From positions 3,968,001 through 4,032,000 of the forward strand of contig NZ_CP155551.1 in the NCBI RefSeq assembly GCF_039679125.1: a stretch of DNA of 64,000 nucleotides, read 5' to 3'. The translations under genes were made by a program, and so were the position numbers. Numbering within the stretch: position 1 is the first letter of the stretch; each line of letters opens with the position of its first letter. A model generated the notes under the pieces. The model was given only the letters and a program-made list of their open reading frames with translations, had not been told where the DNA came from and made no database searches. The DNA comes from Blastococcus sp. HT6-4. GTDB lineage: Bacteria; Actinomycetota; Actinomycetes; Mycobacteriales; Geodermatophilaceae. Below are positions 17,740 through 29,857 of this stretch, piece by piece.

Positions 17740-19161
17740 GTGGCAGTTCCCGGCTTCCTGGCGCGCGAGCGGATCATCGCCCGCCCAGGATTCAACCGCT
17801 GGCTGATCCCGCCGGCGGCCCTCGCCGTGCACCTGAGCATCGGCCAGGCCTACGCGACCAGTGTCTACAAGGTGGCCCTCGTCGAGCACTTCGACACGGG
17901 CCTCACCCAGATCGGGATCATCTTCTCGATCGCCATCGTGATGCTTGGCCTCTCGGCCGCCGTCTTCGGCACCTGGGTGGACAAGAACGGCCCCCGCGCC
18001 GCGATGTTCGCCTCGGCCGTCTTCTGGGTCAGCGGCTTCCTCGTCGGCTCGCTCGGCATCTACACCAACCAGCTGTGGCTGCTCTACCTCGGCTACGGGT
18101 TCCTCGGCGGCATCGGCCTGGGCATCGGCTACATCTCGCCGGTCTCCACGCTGATCAAGTGGTTCCCCGACCGCCCGGGTCTGGCCACCGGCATGGCGAT
18201 CATGGGGTTCGGTGGCGGTGCGCTCATCGCCTCGCCGCTGTCCCGCCAGCTGATGAACTGGTACGACCCGAACTACGACCCCGCCGTCGCCGGCACCGTC
18301 CCCAGCGGCAACGCCGTCGCGGGCCTGTTCCTGACCCTCGGGCTCATCTACCTGGTCTTCATGATGTTCGGCGCCTTCATCATCCGGGTGCCCGCCGCCA
18401 ACTGGCGCCCCCACGGGTTCGACCCGGCCACGGTGAAGTCCAAGTCGCTGGTGACCACCGAGAACGTCTCCGCGAACAACGCCATCAAGACGCCGCAGTT
18501 CTGGCTGCTCTGGACGGTGCTGTTCTGCAACGTGACCGCGGGCATCGGCATCCTCGAGCAGGCCGCGCCGATGATCCAGGACTTCTTCCGCACCGGTGAG
18601 ACCTCCGCGGTCCTCGCCGCGGCGGCCGCCGGCTTCGTCGGCCTGCTGTCGCTGTTCAACATGGCCGGCCGGTTCGTGTGGTCCTCGACCTCGGACTACA
18701 TCGGTCGCAAGCCGATCTACATGGTCTACCTGGGCGTCGGCCTGATCCTGTACGTCCTGCTGGCCACCATCGGCAGCACGGCCACGTGGATCTTCGTCGT
18801 CCTCGCCGCGGTCATCATCTCCTTCTACGGAGGTGGCTTCGCGACCGTCCCGGCCTACCTGCGCGACCTCTTCGGCACCTACCAGGTCGGCGCCATCCAC
18901 GGCCGGCTGCTGACCGCGTGGGCGGCCGCGGGCGTCGTCGGTCCGCTGATCATCAACGGCGTCCTCGACGCCCGCGGTACGCCGGGTCAGCTGGTGGCCG
19001 CCGACTACCGGCCGGCGCTGTTCATCATGGTCGGCCTCCTGGCCGTCGGCTTCGTCGCCAACCTGCTGATCAAGCCGGTCGCCGAGAAGTGGTGGGAGCC
19101 CAAGCCCACCGACGTCCCCACCGCCGCATCCACGACCGGAGACCGGAGCCTGACCCGATGA
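17740..19161 (+). CDS. OFA-family MFS transporter (oxalate/formate antiporter type)
   Basis: A 473-residue protein with about 12 membrane helices. Family wording: FNRWLIPPAALAVHLSIGQAYATSVYK at the N-terminus, WVDKNGPRAAMF as the A-motif, YLGYGFLGGIGLGIGYISPVST and IKWFPDRPGLATGMAIMGFG, all characteristic of OxlT-like transporters for oxalate, formate or other monocarboxylates. The GTG at 17740 has GGAGG 6 nt upstream. The ATGA overlap with the following 48-residue gene indicates co-translation with its small subunit. Confidence 0.88.
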   Translation: MAVPGFLARERIIARPGFNRWLIPPAALAVHLSIGQAYATSVYKVALVEHFDTGLTQIGIIFSIAIVMLGLSAAVFGTWVDKNGPRAAMFASAVFWVSGFLVGSLGIYTNQLWLLYLGYGFLGGIGLGIGYISPVSTLIKWFPDRPGLATGMAIMGFGGGALIASPLSRQLMNWYDPNYDPAVAGTVPSGNAVAGLFLTLGLIYLVFMMFGAFIIRVPAANWRPHGFDPATVKSKSLVTTENVSANNAIKTPQFWLLWTVLFCNVTAGIGILEQAAPMIQDFFRTGETSAVLAAAAAGFVGLLSLFNMAGRFVWSSTSDYIGRKPIYMVYLGVGLILYVLLATIGSTATWIFVVLAAVIISFYGGGFATVPAYLRDLFGTYQVGAIHGRLLTAWAAAGVVGPLIINGVLDARGTPGQLVAADYRPALFIMVGLLAVGFVANLLIKPVAEKWWEPKPTDVPTAASTTGDRSLTR

Positions 19162-19304
19162 GCACTCCCGCGTCCACGCAGGGCGAGCAGCCGACCACGC
19201 ACACCCCCGTCGGGCTGATCGCGTTCGCCTGGGCCCTGGTCGGCGTCCCGCTGGCCTACGGGCTCTACAACACCGTGGTGGCGGCCAGCGCGCTCTTCGG
19301 CTGA
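19158..19304 (+). CDS. MFS transporter small subunit (48 aa, single span)
   Basis: A tiny membrane protein: polar N-terminus (residues 1-17), then one hydrophobic helix GLIAFAWALVGVPLAYGLYN. Such one-helix proteins are found directly after OFA transporters in many bacteria and are annotated as MFS small subunits. The ATG overlaps the transporter stop (ATGA), so the two are made in a fixed ratio. It probably packs against the transporter in the membrane. Confidence 0.8.
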   Translation: MSTPASTQGEQPTTHTPVGLIAFAWALVGVPLAYGLYNTVVAASALFG

Positions 19305-19320
19305 CGCATCCGCGCACCCG

Positions 19321-19356
19321 CGACGGCGGGGATCCCTCCGGGGGTCCCCGCCGTCG
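19321..19356 (+). terminator. Hairpin terminator after the transporter operon
   Basis: 12-bp stem (19321-19332 with 19345-19356) and a 12-nt loop, followed by a short T-rich tail. It lies between converging genes, so may act on both. Confidence 0.75.
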
Positions 19357-19396
19357 TCGTCTTCCGGGGCGTCATGTGCGCATGACGCCGCGGCGG

Positions 19397-19779
19397 TCAG
19401 CGGAGGGGGCGCAGCGGCAGGTGGGCGGAGAGGTCGGCGCGGTTGCCGCTGGCGGAGACCCTGCCCCCGGCCAGCGCCTCGTCCCAGGTGACCGACCCGG
19501 TGGCCAGCCCCAGCCACGTCGCGGCATCGGTCTCGACGACGTTCGGCGGGGTGCCTCGGGTGTGCCGGGGCCCCTCGATGCACTGGACGGCGACGTGCGG
19601 GGGCACCCGCAGCTCCACCGCGCGGCCCGGTACCTGCTGGGCCAGCCAGCGCGCCGTCGTCTTCACCGCGGCGCCGACGACCGCGCGGGGCGGCTGCTCG
19701 GCCTCCCCCTCGAGCCAGGGGCGCACCGGCTCGAGCACCGCACGGAGCTCCTCGGCCGGGATGGGGCCGACCGCCGGCA

Positions 19780-19780
<1 letters not shown>
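19397..19780 (-). CDS. Sterol-carrier-like (bacterial SCP) family protein
   Basis: A 127-residue protein of the small family found after purL in many Actinobacteria. Residues 30-60 ([23 protein letters not shown]) and 65-100 ([32 protein letters not shown]) fit the SCP2-like fold of mycothiol-dependent isomerase C-terminal domains. The ATG overlaps the purL stop by one base (TGATG). Its conserved position suggests a link to purine synthesis, but no activity is known to me. Confidence 0.75.
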
Positions 19781-22121
<2,341 letters not shown>

Positions 22122-22125
<4 letters not shown>

Positions 22126-22793
22126 GCGCTGACGACCGCCTTCAGGATGCTGGTGAAGAACCCGAGCCCGTCGGTGCCCGGCCCGGTCAGGTCCTCGACG
22201 GCGTGCTCCGGGTGCGGCATGAGACCCACGACCCGGCCGTTCTCGCTGGTGACGCCGGCGATGTCACGGCTGGACCCGTTGGGGTTGCCGCCCACGTAGC
22301 GGAACACCACCCGGTCCTCGGCCTCGAGGCGGTCGAGGTCGGCGTCGGACGCGACGTACCGGCCCTCGCCGTTCTTCACCGGGATGACGATGTGCTGGCC
22401 GGTCGTGTAGTCCTGCGTCCAGGCGGTGTCGGCGCGCTCGACGCTCAGCACCTGGTCGCGGTTGCGGAAGTGCAGGTGGCTGTTGCGGGTGAGCGCGCCC
22501 GGCAGCAGGCCCGCCTCGCACAGCACCTGGAAGCCGTTGCAGATGCCGAGCACCGGGAGGCCGCGGTTCGCCGCGGCCACGACGTCCTGCATCAGCGGGG
22601 AGCGCGCGGCGATGGCACCCGCACGCAGGTAGTCGCCGTAGGAGAAGCCGCCCGGCAGGACGACGGCGTCGACGTCCTTCAGGTCGTGGTCGGCGTGCCA
22701 GAGGGCGACCGGGTCCCCACCGGCGAGCCGCACCGCGCGCGCGGCGTCGACGTCGTCCAGGGAGCCCGGGAAGGTGATGACACCGATGCGCAC
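22122..22793 (-). CDS. purQ: FGAM synthase glutaminase subunit PurQ
   Basis: A 223-residue class I glutamine amidotransferase supplying ammonia to PurL. The nucleophile cysteine is in [17 protein letters not shown], and the catalytic His/Glu pair is in [11 protein letters not shown]. The N-terminus [14 protein letters not shown] is standard. It lies 10 bp downstream of the purS stop. Confidence 0.98.
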
Positions 22794-22803
22794 GGTCGCT
22801 CTC

Positions 22804-23043
22804 TCAGTCGGTGGGGAGGTGCAGTTCGACGTCCTCGATGACCGGGTTGGCCAGCAGCGTCTCGGCGATCTGCTTCAGCTCCGCCTCGTCGGGGGTGCCG
22901 TCGACCTCGAGCACGAAGTGCTTGCCCTGGCGGACGCTCCGGACGGAGTCGTGGCCGAGCCGGCCGAGGGCGCCGAGGACCGCCTGCCCCTGGGGGTCGG
23001 AGATCTCTGGCTTCAGGACGACGTCGACGACCACCCGGGACAC
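22804..23043 (-). CDS. purS: FGAM synthase assembly subunit PurS
   Basis: A 79-residue protein that holds PurL and PurQ together. Hallmarks are [19 protein letters not shown], the [10 protein letters not shown] strand and [12 protein letters not shown]. The GTG start gives the normal family length and lies 7 nt after a TACCCT -10, so the purSQL transcript appears leaderless. Confidence 0.97.
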   Translation of the reverse strand: MSRVVVDVVLKPEISDPQGQAVLGALGRLGHDSVRSVRQGKHFVLEVDGTPDEAELKQIAETLLANPVIEDVELHLPTD

Positions 23044-23050
23044 ACCGACG

Positions 23051-23056
23051 AGGGTA
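23051..23056 (-). promoter_or_regulatory. -10 element of the purSQL operon, leaderless
   Basis: TACCCT on the minus strand, 7 nt before the purS GTG; no clear -35. The shared upstream region with the plus-strand LGFP gene is about 120 bp and also holds a CGCCCAG/CTGGGCG hairpin (23105-23137). Confidence 0.45.
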
Positions 23057-23164
23057 CCTGGGCGCGTTTTGTCCCTCGAGGACGGCGCGGTGTGCACACT
23101 GAGCCGCCCAGTTCCACAACCCCCGTTGAGCTGGGCGTTTCCGGTGCCTGCCGAGGAGATGAGT

Positions 23165-25663
23165 GTGCGTTCGCTGAAGGTGGCCGTGGCCGCCGCGCTG
23201 GTGGTCCTCTCCGCCAGCCCCGCCTCGGCCGAGCCGGTGAACCAGTCGCCGGTCGCCGTCGACGACGCGGTCACCTACCGGAACTACGGGGGCGTCGACT
23301 ACCCGGTCGCCGTGCTGGCGAACGACAGCGACGCGGACGGAGACCCACTCACCGTCACCGCCGTGACGCCGGCCGCCAAGGGCAACGCCTACCTGCGCGA
23401 CGGCACCGTCTTCTACAAGCCGTACTTCGGGGAGTCCGGCTCCGACTCGTTCACCTACACCGTCTCCGACGGCCAGGGCAACACCGCCACCGCCACCGTG
23501 AGGGCCACGCTCTGGCTCGACCCGGCGATGCCTGGCAGCCCCTTCACGATCACCATCCCGGCCCCCGGCTCCGCGACGCTGACCTGGTCCGCGGCCACGC
23601 GCGCTGACCAGTACCGGATCTACCGGGACGACCGGCTCGTGCACACGACGTCCGAGCTCACCTGGACCGACTCGGGGTTGCTCGACGAGTCCTACTACAG
23701 CTACCGGGTCGCGGGCGTCAACGGCGGCGGCTGGGAAGGTCCCAGCCAGCGTCTGTACCGGGAGCGCCAGCGGCTGACGCCGACGGCCCTGGCGGTGACC
23801 CCCATCGACGACCCGACGGCGGTGTCGCTGACCTGGGAAGCCGGCGGCCAGTGGGGGCCCTGGCTCGTGTTCCGGGACGGCGTGCACGTGGCCACGACCA
23901 GGGAGGCGAGGTTCGAGGAGTCCGGTCTGGTGACCGGGCGCGAGTACAGCTACCAGGTGCAGCTGGTCGATGCGCCGTCGCCCAACGGCTACGACTACGA
24001 CGTCAGCCCCGACAGCCCCCTGTCCGAGCCCGTACGCGCCACTCCTGCGCCACTCACCCCCATCGCGCGGTTCTTCATGGAGCGCGGCGCGGCACGCAGC
24101 GATCTGGGGTCGGTGACGGTGCCGGAGCGCGCCGTTCCGGGCGGGCGCCAGCAGGACCACGTCAACGGGATCGTCGTCCAGAAGGACGGCGGTGACCCGT
24201 ACGCGGTCCTCCACTACTTCGCCACCGCCTACGCGGCGGTCGGCGGCGTCTCCGGCGACCTGGGCTTCCCGCTCATGGAGCTCGAGTGCGGGTTGCGGGA
24301 CGGCGGCTGCGGACAGCTCTTCGAGGGCGGCAGCATCTGGAGCTGGTGGCACTTGACCCATGCGGTCCTGCAGGTCATCGAGGACGGCTGGGCCGCGGCG
24401 GGCTGGGAGGAGGGCCCGCTGGGCTACCCGGTCGGCGATCAGGTGGTCCTTCCCGGGGGCCTCTCGCAGCCCTTCCAGGACGGCGGCGTGTACTGGAGCG
24501 CGGTCACCGGATCCCATGGGGTGGCCGCCGAGACCCACGACACCTACGCCGCGTGGGGTGGTCCGACGGGTCGCCTGGGCTTCCCCACCACCGGGGACAA
24601 CTGCGGCCTGCGCGGTGACGGCTGCTGGCAGGCCTTCCAGGGCGGCACCATCCACTGGTCCCCTGCCACCGGAGCGCACGTCACCGACGGCATGATCCGC
24701 GACGCCTGGGCCCGCACCGGCTGGGAGAACGGCCGGCTGGGCTACCCCACCACCGACGCCGTCTGCGGCCTGCGCGGCGGCGGCTGCTGGCAGGGCTTCC
24801 AGGGCGGCACCATCCACTGGTCCCCTGCCACGGGCGCGCGCGTGACCGACGGCGCGATGCGCGACGCCTGGGCCCGTGCGGGGTGGAAGAACGGCCGGCT
24901 CGGCTACCCCACCACCGACGCCAACTGCGGTCTCCGCGGCGGCGGCTGCTGGCAGGGCTTCCAGGGCGGCACCATCCACTGGTCCCCCGCCACCGGCGCC
25001 CACGCCACCGACGGCGCCATGCGCGACGCCTGGGCCCGCACCGGTTGGGAGAACGGCCGCCTGGGCTACCCGACCACCGACGCCGTCTGCGGTCTGCGCG
25101 GCGGCGGCTGCTGGCAGGGCTTCCAGGGCGGCACCATCCACTGGTCCCCCGCCACCGGAGCACACGCCACCGACGGCGCCATGCGCGGCGCCTGGGCCCG
25201 CGCCGGTTGGGAGAACGGGCGCCTGGGCTACCCGACCACCGATGCCGTCTGCGGGCTGCGCGGCGGCGGCTGCTGGCAGGACTTCCAGGGCGGCACCATC
25301 CACTGGTCGCCCACCACCGGAGCACACGCCACCGACGGCGCCATGCGCGGCGCCTGGGCCCGCGCCGGCTGGGAGAACGGGCGCCTGGGCTACCCCACCA
25401 CCGACGCCACCTGCGGGCTGCGCGGCGGCGGCTGCTGGCAGGGCTTCCAGGGCGGCACCATCCACTGGTCCCCGGCCAGCGGCGCGCACGCGACCAGCGG
25501 CGCGATCCGCGACGCCTGGGCCCGCGAGGGCTGGGAGAACGGCCGCCTGGGCTATCCCGTCGGCATGGAGGGGATGGGTCTCTCCTCTGGAGGAATCCGG
25601 CAGCGGTTCCAGGGTGGGGAGATCACGGTCGACCAGCGCACCGGCCGGGTCACCGTCCGCTGA
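23165..25663 (+). CDS. Secreted LGFP-repeat protein with cadherin-like and fibronectin III domains
   Basis: An 832-residue exported protein. After a signal peptide (about residues 1-22, ending SASPASA) comes a cadherin-like/VCBS-type domain (SPVAVDDAVTYRN... LANDSDADGDPLTVTAVTP), two fibronectin III-like domains (to about residue 295), then many LGFP repeats to the C-terminus. Each repeat carries GRLGYPTTD and the cysteine pair CGLRGGGCW. LGFP repeats bind the cell envelope in mycolyltransferases and related proteins, so a wall-associated adhesin or scaffold is likely. There is no catalytic domain. The GTG at 23165 is preferred over the ATG at 23159 because GAGGAG ends 6 nt before the GTG but abuts the ATG. 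Confidence 0.85.
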   Translation: MRSLKVAVAAALVVLSASPASAEPVNQSPVAVDDAVTYRNYGGVDYPVAVLANDSDADGDPLTVTAVTPAAKGNAYLRDGTVFYKPYFGESGSDSFTYTVSDGQGNTATATVRATLWLDPAMPGSPFTITIPAPGSATLTWSAATRADQYRIYRDDRLVHTTSELTWTDSGLLDESYYSYRVAGVNGGGWEGPSQRLYRERQRLTPTALAVTPIDDPTAVSLTWEAGGQWGPWLVFRDGVHVATTREARFEESGLVTGREYSYQVQLVDAPSPNGYDYDVSPDSPLSEPVRATPAPLTPIARFFMERGAARSDLGSVTVPERAVPGGRQQDHVNGIVVQKDGGDPYAVLHYFATAYAAVGGVSGDLGFPLMELECGLRDGGCGQLFEGGSIWSWWHLTHAVLQVIEDGWAAAGWEEGPLGYPVGDQVVLPGGLSQPFQDGGVYWSAVTGSHGVAAETHDTYAAWGGPTGRLGFPTTGDNCGLRGDGCWQAFQGGTIHWSPATGAHVTDGMIRDAWARTGWENGRLGYPTTDAVCGLRGGGCWQGFQGGTIHWSPATGARVTDGAMRDAWARAGWKNGRLGYPTTDANCGLRGGGCWQGFQGGTIHWSPATGAHATDGAMRDAWARTGWENGRLGYPTTDAVCGLRGGGCWQGFQGGTIHWSPATGAHATDGAMRGAWARAGWENGRLGYPTTDAVCGLRGGGCWQDFQGGTIHWSPTTGAHATDGAMRGAWARAGWENGRLGYPTTDATCGLRGGGCWQGFQGGTIHWSPASGAHATSGAIRDAWAREGWENGRLGYPVGMEGMGLSSGGIRQRFQGGEITVDQRTGRVTVR
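24602..25573 (+). repeat. Tandem 162-bp coding repeats (six copies)
   Basis: Six successive units of 54 codons, beginning at the first cysteine codon at 24602, 24764, 24926, 25088, 25250 and 25412. They encode near-identical LGFP modules and are also very similar at the DNA level, including silent positions. This points to recent duplication or gene conversion and makes the copy number liable to change and to misassembly. Confidence 0.9.
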
Positions 25664-25693
25664 CTGGTTCCACGACGTCGGGCGCGTGGGCCG

Positions 25694-26566
25694 TCAGGCG
25701 AAGCGGCGGCCGGTGAGCTGCTCGTAGGCGGTCACGTAGCGCTCGCGGGTGGCGGCGACGACGTCGTCCGGCAGCTCCGGCGGCTCGGAGACGCGATCCC
25801 AGCCGGACGACGTCAGCCAGTCGCGGACGAACTGCTTGTCGTACGACGGCTGGACCGCCCCGGGCGACCAGGTGTCCGCCGGCCAGAAGCGGGACGAGTC
25901 GGGGGTGAGCACCTCGTCGCCCAGGACCAGGGACTCCCCCGCCAGCCCGAACTCGAACTTGGTGTCGGCCAGCACGATGCCGGCGTCCCGGGCGATCTCC
26001 GCACCGCGCCGGTACAGCGCCAGCGTCAGCTCGCGCAGTTCCGCCGCCCGCTCGGCACCCACGGCGGAGACGACGGCGGCGAAGTCGATCGCCTCGTCGT
26101 GCTCCCCCACCTCGGCCTTGGTCGACGGCGTGAACACCGGCACGGGCAGCTGCGAGCCCTCGACCAGCCCGGCGGGCAGCGGGACGTCGCGGATCGACCC
26201 GGTCCGCTCGTACTCCTTGGTCCCCGAGCCGGACAGGTAACCGCGCGCGACGCACTCCACCGGCAGCATCTCCAGCCGGCGGACCAGCATCCCGCGGCCG
26301 GCCACGGAGGCGGGGACGTCCGACGCCGACACCAGGTGGTGCGTCGCCCCGAAGGAGTCCAGCACCGGCGTCAGCTGGTCGAACCACCACACCGACAGCT
26401 GGGTGAGCACTCGCCCCTTGTCCGGGATCGGCGTGGGCAGCACCCAGTCGTAGGCCGAGATGCGGTCCGAGGCGACCAGCAGCAGCCGGTCGGGGGCGGC
26501 CGGGGAGGAGGCGTCGTAGATCTCCCGCACCTTGCCGCGGGCGATCAGCGGGAGATCGAGGCTCAT
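25694..26566 (-). CDS. purC: SAICAR synthetase
   Basis: A 290-residue ligase joining aspartate to CAIR with ATP. Motifs: [67 protein letters not shown] and ADTKFEFG. The ATG overlaps the purB stop (ATGA), so purB-purC form one unit. Confidence 0.98.
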   Translation of the reverse strand: MSLDLPLIARGKVREIYDASSPAAPDRLLLVASDRISAYDWVLPTPIPDKGRVLTQLSVWWFDQLTPVLDSFGATHHLVSASDVPASVAGRGMLVRRLEMLPVECVARGYLSGSGTKEYERTGSIRDVPLPAGLVEGSQLPVPVFTPSTKAEVGEHDEAIDFAAVVSAVGAERAAELRELTLALYRRGAEIARDAGIVLADTKFEFGLAGESLVLGDEVLTPDSSRFWPADTWSPGAVQPSYDKQFVRDWLTSSGWDRVSEPPELPDDVVAATRERYVTAYEQLTGRRFA

Positions 26567-27870
26567 GAGAGCGCGGCCAGGCGGTCGAACAGCGGACCGA
26601 GGTTGGCCACGTACCGCTCCGGCCGGCAGATCTCGTCCAGCCGGGCCTCGTCCAGCGTCACGCCGGAGGCGGCCGCACGCTCGCGCAGCGTCGACCGGAA
26701 CGGCGTCCCGGTCTTCCAGGTCTCCATCGCCGCGGACTGGACGAGGGCGTAGGCGTCCTCGCGGGACTGCCCGCTCTCCACCAGCTCCAGCAGCACCGAC
26801 GAGGTGTAGATCAGCCCGCCCGTGGACTCCAGGTTCGCCCGCATGCGCTCGGCGTCGACGACCAGGTTCTCCACCAGGCCCGCCGTCAGGTCGAGCAGGT
26901 AGTCGGTGGTGATCGCGGCGTCGGGCAGGAACACCCGCTCGGTCGACGAGTGCGAGATGTCGCGCTCGTGCCACAGCGGGATGCCCTCCATCACCGGCAC
27001 GATCGCCGCCCGGACGACGCGTGCCAGGCCGGCGATCCGCTCGGAGCGGATGGGGTTCTTCTTGTGCGGCATCGCGCTCGAGCCCTTCTGGCCCGACCCG
27101 AACGCCTCCGACAGCTCCCGCACCTCGGTGCGCTGGCCGTGCCGGACCTCCAGCGCGATCGCCTCGCAGACGGTCGCGATGATCGCCAGCGCCGAGACCC
27201 ACTCGCTGATCGAGTCGCGCAGCACCACCTGGGTCGAGGCCTCGGCCGGCCGCAGCCCCAGGGCCTCGGCGACCGACACCTCCACCGACGGGTCGATCAG
27301 CGAGTACGTGCCGACGGCGCCGGAGATGGCGACGACGCCGACGCGCTCGCGGGCGGCCCGCAGCCGGTCCCGGGAGCGGGCCGCGGCGAAGGCGAGGTCG
27401 GCGACCCGGTGGCCCCACACGTCCGGCTCGGCGTGCACGCCGTGCGTGCGGCCGACCTTGATCGTGTCCCTGTGCGCCAGCCCGTGGTCGCGCAGCGCGG
27501 CCACGAGCCGGTCGGCCTTGGCCAGCAGGACGTCGGTGGCGTCGGTGAGCTGGACGGCCAGCGCGGTGTCCAGCAGGTCCGACGACGTCATCCCGTGGTG
27601 CACGTACGCCGCGGCCGACCGGGGCTCGGTGTTGTCGGCCCACGCGGTGAGGAAGGCGATGACGTCGTGCTGCGTCGTCTCCTCGATCTCGGCCACCCGC
27701 TCCGGGGTGGGCGGCGGCGCGTTGCGCACCGGCTCCACGACGTCGGCGGGCACCCGGCCGGCGTTCGCGTGCGCCTCGAGCACGAGGGTCTCCACCCGGC
27801 ACCACAGTTCGTACTTGTGCTGGTCGCTCCAGACCCGGCCCATCTCGGGGAGCGTGTAGCGCTCGATCAT
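26563..27870 (-). CDS. purB: Adenylosuccinate lyase
   Basis: A 435-residue lyase acting twice in the pathway, on SAICAR and on adenylosuccinate. The fumarase-superfamily signature [17 protein letters not shown] is present with the flexible catalytic loop, plus [15 protein letters not shown] and [12 protein letters not shown]. The ATG at 27870 gives the usual [10 protein letters not shown] start; an in-frame GTG 18 nt upstream is possible. Confidence 0.97.
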   Translation of the reverse strand: MIERYTLPEMGRVWSDQHKYELWCRVETLVLEAHANAGRVPADVVEPVRNAPPPTPERVAEIEETTQHDVIAFLTAWADNTEPRSAAAYVHHGMTSSDLLDTALAVQLTDATDVLLAKADRLVAALRDHGLAHRDTIKVGRTHGVHAEPDVWGHRVADLAFAAARSRDRLRAARERVGVVAISGAVGTYSLIDPSVEVSVAEALGLRPAEASTQVVLRDSISEWVSALAIIATVCEAIALEVRHGQRTEVRELSEAFGSGQKGSSAMPHKKNPIRSERIAGLARVVRAAIVPVMEGIPLWHERDISHSSTERVFLPDAAITTDYLLDLTAGLVENLVVDAERMRANLESTGGLIYTSSVLLELVESGQSREDAYALVQSAAMETWKTGTPFRSTLRERAAASGVTLDEARLDEICRPERYVANLGPLFDRLAALS

Positions 27871-27953
27871 CCGGGTACCGCCTGCCACTGCTCAGCTCGT
27901 CGCACCACGGGCACATCCTCCCGCAGGGCCGACGGCGCCCACCCCGTGGGGCT

Positions 27954-27967
27954 GCGATGATCATCGC
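27954..27967. promoter_or_regulatory. Perfect 14-bp palindrome between purB and the AI-2E family gene
   Basis: GCGATGATCATCGC in a 126-bp divergent intergenic region. It has no loop, so is more like a dimer binding site than a terminator. The binding protein is unknown. Confidence 0.35.
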
Positions 27968-27996
27968 GGCCCCCACTGCCCCGCCGGAGGTGCACG

Positions 27997-29427
27997 ATGC
28001 TGCGCCGCGCCAACGTCCTCGCCGCACGGGCGCGGGAGCGCATCCGCGCCGCCCGCGAGCACGACCCGCACGCCTGGCCGGAGGCGTACGACGACGTCGT
28101 CCTCCCCGAGGTGGACGGCGCGCCCACGACCGCGCCCGGCGGCCACGGGGCCACCGCCGCGGCGGACGGCGACGGCGCGCGGCCCCCGCTGGGCAGCCCC
28201 GAGCCGGGCGCGCCCGATCTGGACGGGCCGCTCGGGCCCAGCGGGGTCAGCGGCCCACCGGAGGGCGGGCGCCCGCCACGGCCCGGTGAACGCACCCGTA
28301 CCCTGCTCGCGCCGCAGCGGCGCGGACGCATCGAGGACGGCGTGCCGACGGCGCTGCGCACGGCGGCCGCGTGGTCGTGGCGGCTGCTGGTGGTGCTGGC
28401 CGGCCTGTACGCACTCCTCTACGCGATGGCGCACGTGGCGGTCGTCGTGGTGCCGGTCATCGTCGCGCTGCTGCTCGCGGCGCTGCTGCAGCCGGGCGCC
28501 GCCTCGCTGGTGCGGCACGGCTGGCCGCGCCCCCTGGCCGCCTTCACGATGCTCGTCGTCGGCCTCGGCGTCGTCGCGGGGATCATCACGCTGGTGGTGA
28601 ACCGGGTGCTCGCGGGGTTCACCGACCTCGCCAGCCAGGTGAGCGAGGGGCTGGAACGGGTCGAGAGCTTCGTCGTCCGCAGCTTCCCGATCACGGCGAA
28701 CCAGCTCGAGGACGCGGTCGGCCAGGCCCAGGAGTTCCTGGTCAGCAACGAGCAGGAGCTCGCCACCGGGGCCATCAGCACCGCCACGACGGTCGGCGAG
28801 GTCTTTACCGGCATCGTCCTGGCGCTGTTCACCCTCTTCTTCTTCCTGAAGGACGGCCGGTCGATCTGGCTGTGGCTGGTCGGCCTCTTCCCGCGCGAGT
28901 CGCGGGCCTACGTCGACGAGGCGGCCCGCCGCTCGTGGCGGACGCTCATCTCCTACGTGCGCGCCACCGTGGCCGTCGCCCTCGTCGACGCGATCGGCAT
29001 CGGCATCGGCCTGGCGGTTCTCGGCGTGCCGCTGGTCATCCCGCTGGCCGCGCTGGTGTTCCTCGGCGCGTTCATCCCGATCATCGGCTCGTTCCTGGCC
29101 GGCTCGGTCGCGGTGCTCGTCGCGCTGGTCGCCGCCGGCCCGATCAAGGCGCTGATCGCCCTGGCGATCGTCGTCGCGGTCATGCAGCTGGAGGGGCACG
29201 TCCTCCAGCCGCTGCTGCTCGGGCGCGCGGTGCACGTGCACCCGCTGGCGGTCGTGCTCGCCATCGCCGCGGGGCTGCTGGTCGGCGGCATCTTCGGGGC
29301 GCTGATCGCCGTTCCGACGGTGGCCTGCGCCAACGTCGCCGGCACCTACCTCAGCCGCCGCCACGAGGGGCCGCGGCCGCCCGAGCCCAGGCCGGAACGC
29401 GCCCGGCCGGTGGTCGGCACCGGCTGA
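27997..29427 (+). CDS. AI-2E family transporter (PerM/TqsA-like membrane protein)
   Basis: A 476-residue protein. Residues 1-125 are a long charged, Pro/Gly-rich cytoplasmic extension not found in typical members. The rest has about 8 helices with family wording [58 protein letters not shown] and [23 protein letters not shown]. Family members export autoinducer-2 or act as ion/proton antiporters, and annotations beyond that are unsafe. GGAGG lies 6 nt before the ATG. Confidence 0.85.
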   Translation: MLRRANVLAARARERIRAAREHDPHAWPEAYDDVVLPEVDGAPTTAPGGHGATAAADGDGARPPLGSPEPGAPDLDGPLGPSGVSGPPEGGRPPRPGERTRTLLAPQRRGRIEDGVPTALRTAAAWSWRLLVVLAGLYALLYAMAHVAVVVVPVIVALLLAALLQPGAASLVRHGWPRPLAAFTMLVVGLGVVAGIITLVVNRVLAGFTDLASQVSEGLERVESFVVRSFPITANQLEDAVGQAQEFLVSNEQELATGAISTATTVGEVFTGIVLALFTLFFFLKDGRSIWLWLVGLFPRESRAYVDEAARRSWRTLISYVRATVAVALVDAIGIGIGLAVLGVPLVIPLAALVFLGAFIPIIGSFLAGSVAVLVALVAAGPIKALIALAIVVAVMQLEGHVLQPLLLGRAVHVHPLAVVLAIAAGLLVGGIFGALIAVPTVACANVAGTYLSRRHEGPRPPEPRPERARPVVGTG

Positions 29428-29443
29428 TGACTGCGCGGGAGCC

Positions 29444-29857
29444 TCAGCCGTCCAGGGGTGCGTAGGCCTCCGGGTGGCGGTCGAGGTGGGCCCGGAACGC
29501 TCGGTCGATCGTCTCGTCCCCCTCGGGCAGCGCCTCGTCGTAGCGCCGGTCCGCCTCGGCCTCGAGCCCCTCTGCGGCCTCGAGGTCACCCTCGGGGAGG
29601 TCGGCCGTCGCCCGGGCGACGTCCTCGACGGCCTGCGCGGCCGCGTCCAGGCCGAGCAGGCGGAAGCCGGCCACCGCCCGGGCCCGCTGGTCGGGCTCCA
29701 GCCCCTCGACGGCGGAGAGCAGGCCGCCGTTCATGGCCATGCCGTGGCAGAGCAGCACCGCCGCCAGCGCGGCGTCACCGGGGTGCCCGACGGGGACGGA
29801 GGGATCGCAGGCGCGGGTCCAGATCTCGTCGGCGTCCTCGGCGCGGGGGGTGGTCAC
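29444..29857 (-). CDS. Small acidic protein, DUF4375/DMP19-like
   Basis: A 137-residue acidic protein. The helical wording AMNGGLLSAVEGLEPDQRARAVAGFRLLGLDAAAQAVEDVA resembles DUF4375, the family of the DNA-mimic protein DMP19; the match is from pattern recall and is tentative. Its GTG overlaps the purD stop (GTGA), so it is co-translated with purD. The high Asp/Glu content is compatible with a DNA mimic. Confidence 0.55.
   Translation of the reverse strand: MTTPRAEDADEIWTRACDPSVPVGHPGDAALAAVLLCHGMAMNGGLLSAVEGLEPDQRARAVAGFRLLGLDAAAQAVEDVARATADLPEGDLEAAEGLEAEADRRYDEALPEGDETIDRAFRAHLDRHPEAYAPLDG

Noticed and set aside
22679-25489. A 936-codon open frame antisense to the LGFP gene
   Set aside because: It exists because the 162-bp repeats and high GC remove stops on the opposite strand. 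Its translation is a low-complexity Ala/Gly/Pro/Arg repeat and it runs through purQ and purS.
24602-25573. CRISPR-like array
   Set aside because: Units are 162 bp, in codon phase, without unique spacers, and encode LGFP repeats. No cas genes.
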